Source: JBDRGC01 sp043818215 (lineage in GTDB: Bacteria > Chloroflexota > Anaerolineae > Anaerolineales > UBA11858). Taken from it: DNA of 32,071 bases. The stretch lies in NCBI GenBank assembly GCA_043818215.1, contig JBDRGC010000121.1, forward strand, positions 1 to 32,071. Direction: 5' to 3'. The notes below the pieces were generated by a model, which did no database searches, had not been told where the DNA came from, and saw only the letters and a program-made list of their open reading frames with translations. How positions within the stretch are numbered: the first letter of the stretch is position 1; every line of letters starts with the position of its first letter. Below, piece after piece: positions 14,360 through 21,825 of this stretch. Both the position numbers and the translations under genes were made by a program.

Positions 14360-14515
14360 TCACTTGACTGGCTTGCGCTGATTCACTTCCGGGGTGGCAA
14401 GGGGCGGGTGTAATTGTTGCGCAATGGCGATGTAAAACGCGTCTGCGCCGCGCACCCCCAGGTCAACCTCCACGCGAACGGCAATTTGCCGGTGACGGCG
14501 CAGGCTGATCAGGAG
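14360..14515 (-). pseudogene. Remnant of a PIN-domain toxin (C-terminal half)
   Basis: Between two stops the minus frame reads RQIAVRVEVDLGVRGADAFY, IAIAQQLHPPLATPEV, then ends NQRKPVK. GVRGADAxYxAxAQQL is the third PIN motif of VapC-type toxins, but the first two catalytic motifs are absent and the fourth (usually LVTxDxE) has decayed to LATPEV. The remaining part of 14030-14603 holds the features listed here and nothing else I can support. Confidence 0.65.
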
Positions 14516-14603
14516 TCAGCGCGAAGGTATCCGCCGCCACAGCCGGGTGCTGGAAATGTGACTTCTGTGGTGGGTGAAAAGTCCGCCGGAGGGGGTCATG
14601 ATT

Positions 14604-15359
14604 TTATAGCTTTCGCAGTTCATCCAAACCAGAAACGATCTCATCCCACGACCACGGTTGCGCCAGGAGCGGGTGCAGGTCTCGTTCCCAGTCTGTGCGT
14701 ACGTTCTCCAGGGCGCTTTCGAACAAGGGTGGGCTGAATTTCAAATCGTACAACACCAATTTCTGGTTAAATAAATCTATATCTGGCCTGACCCCCTGGC
14801 GAATGAGAAACCAAATATCATACAAATCCCGCGGTTTACCACGTGTGAGCATGGCACGCACTTTCTCAGCAAGCATGTGTTCCAGGCTAATAGCAGTCAC
14901 GACGAATGGCCGCAGGTCGTCGTAGTCTGGGGATACTAATTCACGCCTGGTGTTCACCGATTCCTGACGCCGGTTGATATCCACCCGCACTCTGCCTTTG
15001 GTGCGATCGCTGCCATCGTAGAGCGGCCCCTGATAACTGATATCGAGGCTGTAACTAACTTCCGAGGTCCACTGATTGCGAATTTCACTCATCACACCAA
15101 AAGATTCCATCCCTTTCGACACTCCTTGCCAAAGGGATTGCAACGCGTCCAAATCCGCAGGCCCGTTGAAGTCCAGGTTTTCCGAGTATCGGGGGCCGCG
15201 GTAAACAATGCGCAGTGCTGTCCCACCTTTGAAAATCAATTCTTGGGAACGGCTGTAGAGCAGGAAGAGGAGCAAATGCTGGATGTAGTCCCGCTCCTGG
15301 GCTTGCATCCCAATGCTGTTCCGCTGGGCCAATCGCTGGATTTGTGTACGCGTAAGCAT
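14604..15359 (-). CDS. AbiEii-family nucleotidyltransferase toxin
   Basis: 251 residues of the AbiEii/AbiGii family, toxins of type IV TA and abortive-infection systems. It shows FKGGTALRIVYRG followed by RYSENLDF (the nucleotidyltransferase G-G and acidic motifs; the position often Asp in SEDxDF is Asn here). It also shows RVRVDINRR and the later family helix SLEHMLAEKVRAMLTRGKPRDLYDIWFL (given in pieces, about residues 165-192). The ATG at 15359 shares its A with the stop of the upstream partner (TGATG), so I prefer it to the upstream in-frame start inside that gene. No transcriptional signal lies between the two. Confidence 0.88.
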   Translation of the reverse strand: MLTRTQIQRLAQRNSIGMQAQERDYIQHLLLFLLYSRSQELIFKGGTALRIVYRGPRYSENLDFNGPADLDALQSLWQGVSKGMESFGVMSEIRNQWTSEVSYSLDISYQGPLYDGSDRTKGRVRVDINRRQESVNTRRELVSPDYDDLRPFVVTAISLEHMLAEKVRAMLTRGKPRDLYDIWFLIRQGVRPDIDLFNQKLVLYDLKFSPPLFESALENVRTDWERDLHPLLAQPWSWDEIVSGLDELRKL

Positions 15360-16132
15360 CAACCAACTCCTTCGGGGAACAAGGTTTCCGGGGCAAGATT
15401 GGCGTAAATCCGCCACTGCGTGTCGTATGGCCCCCCTCGCTCTCGGGCCGGTTCCAGGTTTACCGGCCCTTGGGAAATCTCCAATCCTTCTACCGTCACT
15501 CCCAACAAGTCCAATAAATAGCCCAAACGCGAAGCGAGGCTCCGGCTGCATAAGGCATTGGCGTATTTCACCAAAGTTTCGATGTCGATATCCCTGAGCG
15601 CGTTTCGCAACGCTTTGGCGACCTCGGACACACCTCCCGCGTATTGTGGGCGGTGGAGGCTATCTATGATGGCTTTGGCTTCATCCGCAATCAACACAGG
15701 CAGATCAGCGTGTATTTCTCGGCGATAGCCAAAAAACTGGGTGGGTTTCAGCTTGATAAATTTATACGTGACCCCACGAAAGGTTATCGCCGGTTTCTTG
15801 CGGGTTGTGCAAATAAAGACCGTTTGGGGCACCTGTTCGGTGAAACCATAAAAATGCAGGGCCGACCAACAAGACACATAACCGGGTGTGACCAAGTGGT
15901 TGCCGATAAACAAGTGGTTGGATAGAACCTGTTCGGGAGCTAACCCAAGCAGGAGATATTTGCCGCGTTCCGGTCGGGCTACCAGTCCTTCCGATTCCAT
16001 CCGCGTGAGCAGGCGCGCAACCTGCACCGAGTTCATGTCGAACAAGTGCGAGAACGTCCGGCTGCTGAAAGCGAAAAGGTCGTTTTGTTGCAAAGTTTGG
16101 GCAATTGAATACAGGGATGTGTGTTTACTCAT
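15359..16132 (-). CDS. AbiEi-type antitoxin/transcriptional repressor
   Basis: 257 residues. The N-terminal winged helix (SIAQTLQQNDLFAFSSRTFSHLF, then QVARLLTRMESEGLVARPERGKYLL, split here) is the AbiEi DNA-binding domain. The C-terminal part (ATEQVP-like FTEQVPQTVFICTTRKKP, LIADEAKAIIDSLHRPQYAGG) is the antitoxin domain. Family members repress their own operon and counter the AbiEii toxin. The ATG at 16132 is taken because a TATAAT lies about 31 bases upstream; a GTG start at 16171 would overlap that box. TGATG coupling with the toxin gene follows. Confidence 0.88.
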   Translation of the reverse strand: MSKHTSLYSIAQTLQQNDLFAFSSRTFSHLFDMNSVQVARLLTRMESEGLVARPERGKYLLLGLAPEQVLSNHLFIGNHLVTPGYVSCWSALHFYGFTEQVPQTVFICTTRKKPAITFRGVTYKFIKLKPTQFFGYRREIHADLPVLIADEAKAIIDSLHRPQYAGGVSEVAKALRNALRDIDIETLVKYANALCSRSLASRLGYLLDLLGVTVEGLEISQGPVNLEPARERGGPYDTQWRIYANLAPETLFPEGVG

Positions 16133-16162
16133 AGGCGTAATATTGATGCCATTTTTCAATGT

Positions 16163-16168
16163 ATTATA
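16163..16168 (-). promoter_or_regulatory. Putative -10 box for the AbiEi/AbiEii operon
   Basis: TATAAT on the minus strand, 30 bases before the chosen AbiEi start. No good -35 box is seen. It is divergent from the TATAAT at 16272. Confidence 0.4.
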
Positions 16169-16271
16169 CACCCAAACTGGATGCCTTAGCGCAGGGCGGG
16201 CAGTTCCCAGTGCAGGGGCGGGAAATCGCCCAAATCCTGGGTGACTCGAAATCAGAGCAAGGGGTGAATGG

Positions 16272-16277
16272 TATAAT
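16272..16277 (+). promoter_or_regulatory. Putative -10 box for the AF2212-like antitoxin gene
   Basis: TATAAT 32 bases before the antitoxin ATG, followed by a GAGGAG ribosome binding site (16297-16302). No clear -35 box. Confidence 0.45.
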
Positions 16278-16309
16278 GGAACAAGCTATTTATTATGAGG
16301 AGCAAACTG

Positions 16310-16618
16310 ATGAATACTAGAATTGCGACCATTTATGAAAACGGTGTCTTGCGCCCACTCACGCCGCTCTCTTTGCCGGAACGCGCACGTGTGCGGATTT
16401 ACGTGGAGAAGGTCGAGGAGAGGCCAGCAACAAGTATCGATGAACATCGCGTCCAGGTGCAGGAGACTCTGGCCGCCGCCGGGTTACTCCTGATACAAGA
16501 AGAATCCCACATCGCGGCCAGCCCACTTTTGGCTGAACGGCGTGAGGAATTGGCTCGACTATTTGCTGCCGAAAAGCCGCTTTCTGAGGTGATCATCGAG
16601 GAGCGGGAGGGACGTTAA
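16310..16618 (+). CDS. AF2212-like (DUF104) antitoxin
   Basis: 102 residues. The opening IATIYENGVLRPLTPLSLPE is the hallmark of the AF2212/DUF104 beta-barrel antitoxins, followed by RVRIYVEKVEE. The C-terminal helix-rich part (LLAERREELARLFA.. to the end) likely binds the toxin. The ATG at 16310 has GAGGAG seven bases upstream. The stop overlaps the start of the PIN gene as TAATG. The partner toxin is interrupted, so this antitoxin may be orphaned. Confidence 0.85.
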   Translation: MNTRIATIYENGVLRPLTPLSLPERARVRIYVEKVEERPATSIDEHRVQVQETLAAAGLLLIQEESHIAASPLLAERREELARLFAAEKPLSEVIIEEREGR

Positions 16619-17082
16619 TGGCGGACTATTATGCGGACAGCAGCGTCCTGGTCAAGCGGCACGTTAACGAAACGGGCACTGCCTGGTTTCAGGCGTTATG
16701 CGTTCCAGCAACAGGCAATAATATCGTTACAGCCCGCATCAGCATCGTTGAGGTTTACAACGCGCTGAATCATCGTAAGCGAGAAAACTAACTCGATGGC
16801 CTGGATTATATGGACATCACAGCAGATGTTGCTGCCATTTGTGCAAGTGAATACCAGTTTGTAAAGCTGACAGACTCAATAGTGGAACGTTCGAAAATGT
16901 TGCTGGAACGCCATCCGCTGCGGGGGTATGATGCTGTCCAACTGGGATCAGCCTTGTCTGCTAGTGATGTCCTGCAAGCCAGTGGTTCGCCTGCATTGAC
17001 ATTTCTAGTCGCCGACAACCGTTTGTTGGATGCGGCGCAGGCAGAGGGGCTGGCGGTGGACAATCCGAACGATTATTCGTGA
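16618..17082 (+). pseudogene. vapC: PIN-domain toxin (VapC-like) with a single in-frame stop
   Basis: The ATG at 16618 overlaps the antitoxin stop. The frame reads MADYYADSSVLVKRHVNE, then SIVEVYNALNHRKREN, meets TAA at 16789-16791, and continues in the same frame with LDGLDYMDITADV to a natural stop at 17080-17082. The downstream half has RHPLRGYDAVQLGSA and LTFLVADNRLLDAA. All four acidic PIN positions are kept on the two sides of the stop, and there is no frameshift. One C-to-T change (CAA to TAA) explains it. Total length (about 154 codons) is normal for the family. Confidence 0.85.
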
Positions 17083-17137
17083 GGGTCAAGTAATTTTGTA
17101 AGGTGCGGGGTGCGGGTTAGGTGTTAGGTGCAAACGG

Positions 17138-17143
17138 TATAAT
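17138..17143 (+). promoter_or_regulatory. Putative -10 box for the second antitoxin gene
   Basis: TATAAT 43 bases upstream of the ATG at 17187, directly after a short GGTGCGG/GGTGTTA tandem stretch (about 17100-17130). Confidence 0.4.
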
Positions 17144-17186
17144 CGAAGTGTGAATAGGATGAACGAATGGATGGTTGGAGCATAAA

Positions 17187-17468
17187 ATGAGTATTCAAAT
17201 GGTCACGCTGGAACTCCCGGCAAAGGTTTATGAAGATTTGCAGGCATTGGCGCAGGCCAGACAGAAAGCACCTGACGAGGTGATTGTACAACTGGTCAGA
17301 ACGGCCCGACAACAAACCGCCTGGAATGATAAATTGGCAGCATTGCGTCAGCAAATTGCACAAGACGGCGGCCTGAACGTTGGTGCCACACGCGATGAAG
17401 TTGTAGATGCTTTGCGCCGCACACGCCATGAAATTTTCGAGGCCGAGTATGCGCATCTGTATCGATAG
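17187..17468 (+). CDS. VapB-like antitoxin
   Basis: 93 residues with a short N-terminal strand (QMVTLELPAKVYEDLQALA) typical of ribbon-helix-helix DNA-binding antitoxins, then a long helical tail (VVDALRRTRHEIFEAEYAHLYR). GGAG lies seven bases before the ATG. Its last seven codons overlap the start of the PIN gene at 17449, the arrangement usual for TA pairs. The partner is truncated. Confidence 0.7.
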   Translation: MSIQMVTLELPAKVYEDLQALAQARQKAPDEVIVQLVRTARQQTAWNDKLAALRQQIAQDGGLNVGATRDEVVDALRRTRHEIFEAEYAHLYR

Positions 17469-17811
17469 CTGCGTCTTCATCCACGCCTTAGACGAGAGCG
17501 ATCCCGATAACTTGCGCCTGCTGGACAATATCGGGAATGGCCTGATGTTGATGATTCCATGTCTGGTAGCCCAGGAAGTGACTCGCAATCTACAAACACT
17601 TTCAATAGCGCGGCAGGGCTGCGCTCTCATAGCTGGTTCGGGGGATTTCGGTGGCCTGGTTCTGGTTTCTCAGCATCGTGATCGGCTGTCTACCGCGTTA
17701 TGCCCGGCAACAGTACCCCCTCTGTGCGTTTCGTTGCTGCGACTTTCGCGCAGCATCCCGTGCGTAGCCTGCCCGAAGGGTGCGACAGGGAGCCAATCGC
17801 CCCGACACTAA
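17449..17811 (+). pseudogene. PIN-domain toxin, N-terminal half only
   Basis: From the ATG at 17449 the product starts MRICIDSCVFIHALDESDPD, with the first PIN Asp (Asp5), and continues LMLMIPCLVAQEVTRNLQTL with the Glu motif. After about residue 50 (about 17605) homology stops, and the frame runs through unrelated sequence to 17811. The second half with the remaining two Asp residues is missing. The joint is close to the dispersed hairpin repeat at 17810. Confidence 0.7.
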
Positions 17812-17862
17812 CGTGTTTCCAACACGTTTTCTATAGCAGACACCGAATTCATTCGGTGTGCT
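17810..17862. repeat. Double-hairpin dispersed repeat, copy 1
   Basis: AACGTGTT..AACACGTTTT is followed by a second hairpin CACCGAATTCATTCGGTG. The sequence matches 24940-24992 closely, with compensating changes in both stems (CGTGTT/AACACG versus CATGC/GCATG; ACACCG/CGGTGT versus CCCCCG/CGGTGGGG). It sits exactly between the truncated PIN gene and the truncated DUF1116 gene. Confidence 0.7.
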
Positions 17863-18304
17863 CTCTTCGCATTTCTTGCGGGCTGTTGCGCCTGCCCTGG
17901 CGCGCACCAACACCGATAACGAACGGCTGGCTTGCATCATCGAGTTCATCGACAGAAACGATCACTTTTTTTTGAATTTGAGTATGCCGGCTGGCAAGGC
18001 CGCGCTGGAAGCCGCCGAGGGCATCGCGGGCAGCAGCATAATCACCGTGATGGCCCGCAACGGAACCGATTTCGGTATCCGACTGGCGAGCATGCCCGAT
18101 CGCTGGTTCACCGCGCCAGCGGGCGAGGTGGACGGGTTGTACTTCCCAGGATATACTGCCGCGGACGCCAATCCCGATATCGGTGACAGCACGATCACGG
18201 AGACTGCTGGCTACGGCGGATTTGCGATGGCCTCTGCGCCTGCCATTACTCAATTTGTCGGTGGCAGCCCTCGAATGGCGTTGGACACCACCCGGGAGAT
18301 GTAA
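17858..18304 (+). pseudogene. DUF1116 protein fragment
   Basis: From about 17873 the frame reads FLRAVAPALAR, then NDHFFLNLSMPAGKAALEAA, GSSIITVMARNGTDFGIRLA, DRWFTAPAGEVDGLYFPGY, ADANPDIGDSTITETAGYG and ITQFVGG. This is the C-terminal half of DUF1116 proteins (YlbE/YahG-like, associated with FdrA and carbamoyl or purine-ring catabolism). Full members exceed 400 residues; here the N-terminal half and the extreme C-terminus are missing, with a stop right after DTTREM. It points the same way as the cyclase gene downstream and was probably part of the same cluster. Confidence 0.8.
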
Positions 18305-18374
18305 CAAGATTATCAGGTAAACAATGTATACAGGAAATAAACACATTTGATACCTGTCTACTTGTTTTTCTTGT

Positions 18375-18650
18375 TTAGGAACGGGATTAAATAACTTGCT
18401 TTTTTGTATCCTAACGTGAGCGCAGGTTGAGTAGTGTAGGCACACGCTTTTTGTGCCGGAGCCGACCTATGCAGGTACTGCGCACCTGCACTGCGTGTGG
18501 CGCAAGTGTCGAAACCCAGCGGATTACGGCAAATTAGTCTATTTTCAAATCCCGTTTGGTTTCGATACGTCTCTCCGTACCTCCGAGCCTACTCAATCAG
18601 CACTACGCCCATATTTGGAAATTGGTAAGATATTTAATTCTCATTACTTA
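18375..18650. repeat. MITE-like element, copy 2
   Basis: It begins TTAGGAACGGGATTAAATAA and ends with the imperfect inverse GGTAAGATATTTAATTCTCA. The interior aligns with 165-370 of copy 1 (the TATCCTAACG segment, the GGCAC..GTGCC hairpin, CACCTGCACTGCG, GCAAGTGTCG and CCCGTTTGGTTTC). Copy 2 is about 110 bases shorter. No credible protein is encoded. Confidence 0.7.
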
Positions 18651-18652
18651 CA

Positions 18653-18715
18653 TTGTTTACCATGCTTACCTTGTTTACCCTGTTTACCCTGTTTACCCTG
18701 CTTACCTTGTCTACC
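18653..18715 (+). repeat. Seven tandem copies of a 9-bp unit upstream of the cyclase gene
   Basis: Consecutive 9-mers TTGTTTACC, ATGCTTACC, TTGTTTACC, CTGTTTACC, CTGTTTACC, CTGCTTACC and TTGTCTACC. The array ends about 38 bases before the ribosome binding site of the cyclase gene, so it lies in its promoter or leader. Confidence 0.85.
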
Positions 18716-18765
18716 GATTAGCAACCCGAATTCAACAACTACAATCCTAAAACGGAGGTATTACC

Positions 18766-19647
18766 ATGAAAGTAATCGATCTAACCGTTCCTCTTGGCAT
18801 TGGAACACCACCCTGGCCGACCTATGAGCCGCTGCAAATCAAGTATTTCAAGCGTCTGGCCCCCAATGGCGCTAACGGCCAATTATTGACTCATTCCAAT
18901 CACCTGGGCACTCACATTGATGGCGAGATTCATTTCTACACGCCTGGCAAAGATATTGCCCAATTAGAAATGGATTTTCTGGTCAACGATGGCGTGGTTG
19001 TCGATTTGAGCGATGTGGCCGGAGATTATGATATCTACACCAGCAAGATGGTCGAAGAGCGGGTGGAAGTCCGCGAGGGCGACATTCTCATCATCCACAC
19101 CGGCTATCACCATTTCGGTTGGGATCACCCCACTGCGGACGAGATCCGCTATATGGTGAAACATCCCGGCCCCGACCGCGAGTTCGCCGAGTGGGCCAAA
19201 GCCAAGAAATTGCGCTGGCTGGGCGTGGATTGCGGCAGCGCCGATCACCCCATGAACACCATCATCCGCGATTGGATGCCGCGTCAGGCCAAAGAAGCCG
19301 ATAAATTCTTTCAGAAGAAATTTGGTATGTCGCTGGCTGAGAAATTCGATGAATCCAAGTATCAGTTGATGCACATCGAAATGTTCCCCCACGGCATCAT
19401 CCATGCTGAATGTATCGGCGGCGATATTGACTTGCTGCTCAATCAACGCGTCACGATTGGCTTCTTCCCCTGGCGGTTTGTGGATGGCGAGTCCTGCATA
19501 GGCCGCTGCGTGGCCTTTGTGGACGATGAGCGCTACGAAGAGTTGATGGCCCAGAAAGCGGTTTTGCCAAAGACCCGCTTTGGGGATGGCTACGCTCCCG
19601 CGCATGTTGATCAATTGAACAAATTGAGTCAGGCGAATATGGGGTGA
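18766..19647 (+). CDS. Cyclase-family metal-dependent hydrolase
   Basis: 293 residues of the cyclase/kynurenine-formamidase-like family (PF04199), which hydrolyse cyclic or formyl amides with a bound metal ion. The metal motif is HLGTHIDGEIHF, with His46, His50, Asp52 and His56 as probable ligands. Further family signatures are VVDLSD (about 79), LIIHTGYH (about 106) and RWLGVDCGSADHP (about 146). GGAGG lies seven bases before the ATG. A strong terminator follows at 19663. Its neighbours (DUF1116 fragment, CoA-transferase remnant, amidase) suggest catabolism of a nitrogen-containing ring or amide; the exact substrate is unknown. Confidence 0.9.
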   Translation: MKVIDLTVPLGIGTPPWPTYEPLQIKYFKRLAPNGANGQLLTHSNHLGTHIDGEIHFYTPGKDIAQLEMDFLVNDGVVVDLSDVAGDYDIYTSKMVEERVEVREGDILIIHTGYHHFGWDHPTADEIRYMVKHPGPDREFAEWAKAKKLRWLGVDCGSADHPMNTIIRDWMPRQAKEADKFFQKKFGMSLAEKFDESKYQLMHIEMFPHGIIHAECIGGDIDLLLNQRVTIGFFPWRFVDGESCIGRCVAFVDDERYEELMAQKAVLPKTRFGDGYAPAHVDQLNKLSQANMG

Positions 19648-19662
19648 ATCACTGACCGCACG

Positions 19663-19703
19663 GAAAAGGACTGTCAGTCCTCTGAGAGCTGACAGTCCTT
19701 TTC
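19663..19703 (+). terminator. Intrinsic terminator of the cyclase gene
   Basis: A 15-bp perfect stem: GAAAAGGACTGTCAG (19663-19677) and its reverse complement (19689-19703), with an 11-nt loop. The 3' arm ends CCTTTTC and is followed by GTTTGTT. It lies 16 bases after the stop. The A/T-flanked stem could also work on the opposite strand. Confidence 0.85.
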
Positions 19704-19736
19704 GTTTGTTGGCTCTCTGAGATAATGTGGGGCGCG

Positions 19737-19820
19737 GTACACGGATTGCACGGATTTTACGGACACCGTGCCGGTACGGCGTAAATCAAAAAATCCGTAA
19801 AATCCGTGCAATCCGTGTAC
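19737..19820. repeat. Inverted-repeat element (GTACACGGATT ends), copy 2, with perfect 27-bp arms
   Basis: The arm 19737-19763 is the exact reverse complement of 19794-19820 (GTACACGGATTGCACGGATT then TTACGGA). The centre contains CACCGTGCCGGTACGGCGTA, which appears reverse-complemented in the element at 6157-6273. Confidence 0.85.
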
Positions 19821-19862
19821 AAAAAGATTTTAACCACACATAACATCAAATAGCTAGTTTGT

Positions 19863-20066
19863 TTAAATCAACCCATCCTCCCGCAACTCTGCAATCCTTT
19901 CATCGTCATAACCGGGCACATCCCGCAAGATTTCTGCGTTGTGCTCGCCCAGCAGCGGCGGGGGATAGCGCACAGTCGGCGGCGCGGTGACCACGTTGAG
20001 GGGCGAGGCTCCAATCTTCACCCTGCCAGCGGTGGGATGCTCGACTTCCACTGTCACCTGGAATTC
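19863..20066 (-). pseudogene. C-terminal remnant of a CaiB/BaiF-type CoA-transferase
   Basis: The minus frame reads VTVEVEHPTAGRVKIGASPL, then RYPPPLLGEHNAEIL and DDERIAELREDGLI before the stop. This is the characteristic end of family III CoA-transferases (about 400 residues when whole); only about the last 67 residues remain. Upstream of it the frame is made of repeat sequence (20088-20170), so the joint is at about 20066. Confidence 0.8.
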
Positions 20067-20087
20067 AGGCGGTTGCTTCAATAGAAT

Positions 20088-20170
20088 GCGGATGATGCGG
20101 ATACAGCGAATCACCGCGGATTCTTTAAAAATTAATATCCGCGTCAATCCGCTTTATCCGTGTCATCCGT
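20088..20170. repeat. GCGGAT/ATCCGC inverted-repeat element
   Basis: Several copies of GCGGAT on the left and ATCCGC/ATCCGT on the right surround a TTAAAAATTAAT centre. It is similar in style to 21572-21655 and to the GTACACGGATT elements. It truncates the CoA-transferase remnant. Confidence 0.6.
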
Positions 20171-20219
20171 GTTCTATTGAAACAACTTTCAGCAGCCGCC
20201 TGAACGATTCCTAATCATC

Positions 20220-21509
20220 CTATGAGACGAGGGCCTCTAATTCCAACGCCCATTGCAACAATGCTTCGTCGGCGTACCAGCGTGCAGCCACCTGCAGACC
20301 CAGCGGCAATCCAGCCTCGTTAAAGCCAGACGGAATATTAAGCGTTGGCAGACCGCTGTGAGTCCAGGGGAGATTCATCACCGGGTCGCCTGTGCTATCC
20401 AACCCGCGGGGTGCCGCGCCAGGAGCGGACGGGGAGAGCCACAAGTCGATGCTGTACTCGTCCATCAGCGCGGTTAACTCGTCACGGAGCTGCTCGCAGC
20501 CCTGCAATGCCTCAGCCAATCTTTCGGGGGAGGTTGCCTGCCCGCGTCGGATCAGGTCTCCAGTTTTCGGATGGTAAAGGTCGCCATATTCTGGGAACCA
20601 CGTTTGATGTGTCCGCGCGGCCTCGGCTGCGGTAATGAGATTGTGGCGGGCGGAAATATCGTCGTAATCGGGCATGGCTGGCACGCGCTTGACCTGGTAT
20701 CCCGCTGACTGCAACCGCTGGCACACGGTCTCGAAATGAGCCAGCATTTCCGCGTCAGCTTTTCGCAGATACGGCCCATCTGGAACGCCGAGCACCGGTT
20801 TTCGCACCGTTGAAGTCTCACACCATCCCTGGCACAGTATACTCGCCATCATTTGCGCGCTGGCAATATCCGGGGTGAAGAAGCCGATATGATCGAGGGA
20901 TGATGCCAGCGGGATGACCCCGGCTTTCGAGATGCGGTCGTAGCTGGGTTTGAAGCCTACCACGCCGCAATAAGATGCCGGTCGGGTGATCGATCCGATG
21001 GTTTGGGTGCCGAAAGCGAAAGGAACCAGACCCGCGGCGACCGCGGCCGCCGATCCGCTGCTGGACCCTCCGGGTGTGTGGGCCAGATTGTGGGGATTGT
21101 GCGTCGGCCCCGGGGCGAAATAGGCGAACTCCGTGGTGACTGTTTTCCCGAAGATCAACGCGCCAGCATTTTTTAGGGCGGTCACACACGCGGCTTCGGG
21201 GCCAGTCAATATCTCCGGGGGAAGCTGGCTGCCGGCGTGGGTGGGGAATCCCTCCACGTGGAAAATATCTTTGACGCCGGTGGGAAATCCGTAGAGAGGC
21301 GGGCGGGCCTCCGGGTGGGGATAGCGTTTTCGAAGCGCATCAGCCTCAAGTCGGAGTCTGGCAAACCGGTCTTCTTCGGGGAGAAAAGCCAGCACCTCGG
21401 GTTCACGTCGATTGAAATGCTCTTCGAGTTCTGCCAGGTAATCTATGATTTCTATCTTCCCCTGGCGTAAAGCGCTGATAAGTTTTATGGTATCTGTGTG
21501 CTTGAGCAT
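20220..21509 (-). CDS. Amidase (amidase-signature family)
   Basis: 429 residues with the Ser-cisSer-Lys machinery: the catalytic Lys80 in PTGVKDIF, the Gly/Ser-rich core PGGSSSGSAAAVAAG (146-160) holding the cis-Ser, and the nucleophile region TQTIGSITRPAS (168-179; probably Ser173). These enzymes hydrolyse amides, carbamates or glutaminyl-tRNA; without gatB and gatC partners here a catabolic amidase is more likely than GatA. The start at 21509 is an ATG with a GGAGGA-like site (about 21517-21523). It faces the cyclase gene, with the CoA-transferase remnant between them. Confidence 0.92.
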   Translation of the reverse strand: MLKHTDTIKLISALRQGKIEIIDYLAELEEHFNRREPEVLAFLPEEDRFARLRLEADALRKRYPHPEARPPLYGFPTGVKDIFHVEGFPTHAGSQLPPEILTGPEAACVTALKNAGALIFGKTVTTEFAYFAPGPTHNPHNLAHTPGGSSSGSAAAVAAGLVPFAFGTQTIGSITRPASYCGVVGFKPSYDRISKAGVIPLASSLDHIGFFTPDIASAQMMASILCQGWCETSTVRKPVLGVPDGPYLRKADAEMLAHFETVCQRLQSAGYQVKRVPAMPDYDDISARHNLITAAEAARTHQTWFPEYGDLYHPKTGDLIRRGQATSPERLAEALQGCEQLRDELTALMDEYSIDLWLSPSAPGAAPRGLDSTGDPVMNLPWTHSGLPTLNIPSGFNEAGLPLGLQVAARWYADEALLQWALELEALVS

Positions 21510-21571
21510 TATTTATCCTCCTCCAGGAGTAACTACTTTGACAATGTTACATTAGACGTTATTGGTAATAA

Positions 21572-21655
21572 CGTAGCGGACGCGGATGAACGCGGATGAA
21601 CGCAGATTTTTTAGTGGTTTATCAGCGTAAATCTGCGCTCGTCCGCGTCCCGTGA
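21572..21655. repeat. Inverted-repeat element with ACGCGGATGAACGC repeats
   Basis: Direct copies of GCGGATGAAC and a distal inverse (AAATCTGCGCTCGTCCGCG) can fold into a long stem. It lies between the amidase start and the next dispersed repeat. Nothing coding is seen in 21510-21825. Confidence 0.6.
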
Positions 21656-21689
21656 AGGGCTTTGGCTTATTTCCAATAAAGTCTATTAA

Positions 21690-21815
21690 TGTCTCTGCGA
21701 GCGGAGTTTACGGAGCGTGGCAGTCTCCTTCTCGCCAAGGATGAGATTGCTCACCTGCACTGCACCAAACGCAGTGCGGTGCAAGTGTCAGCGGAAAAGC
21801 TGCTTCGCAATGACA
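21690..21815. repeat. TGTCATTGCGA-ended dispersed repeat, copy 1
   Basis: It starts TGTCTCTGCGAG and ends TTCGCAATGACA. The interior CTCGCCAAGGATGAGATTGC, CTCACCTGCACTGC and GCAAGTGTCAGCGG is shared with 25815-25931. It ends ten bases before the cheA stop, on that gene's 3' side. Confidence 0.8.
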
Positions 21816-21825
21816 ATTACCAAGA

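Noticed and set aside
15360..15551. Longer AbiEii protein starting inside abiEi
   Set aside because: The extra 64 residues overlap the upstream gene and are not part of the family; the ATG at 15359 coupled as TGATG is the natural start.
18653..18715. Possible CRISPR array
   Set aside because: The units are 9 bases head to tail with no spacers, and no cas gene is in the window. The other tandem arrays fail for the same reason.
20220..21509. Amidase as GatA of a tRNA-dependent amidotransferase
   Set aside because: No gatB or gatC is adjacent and the neighbours are catabolic. The signature sequence alone does not separate the two.
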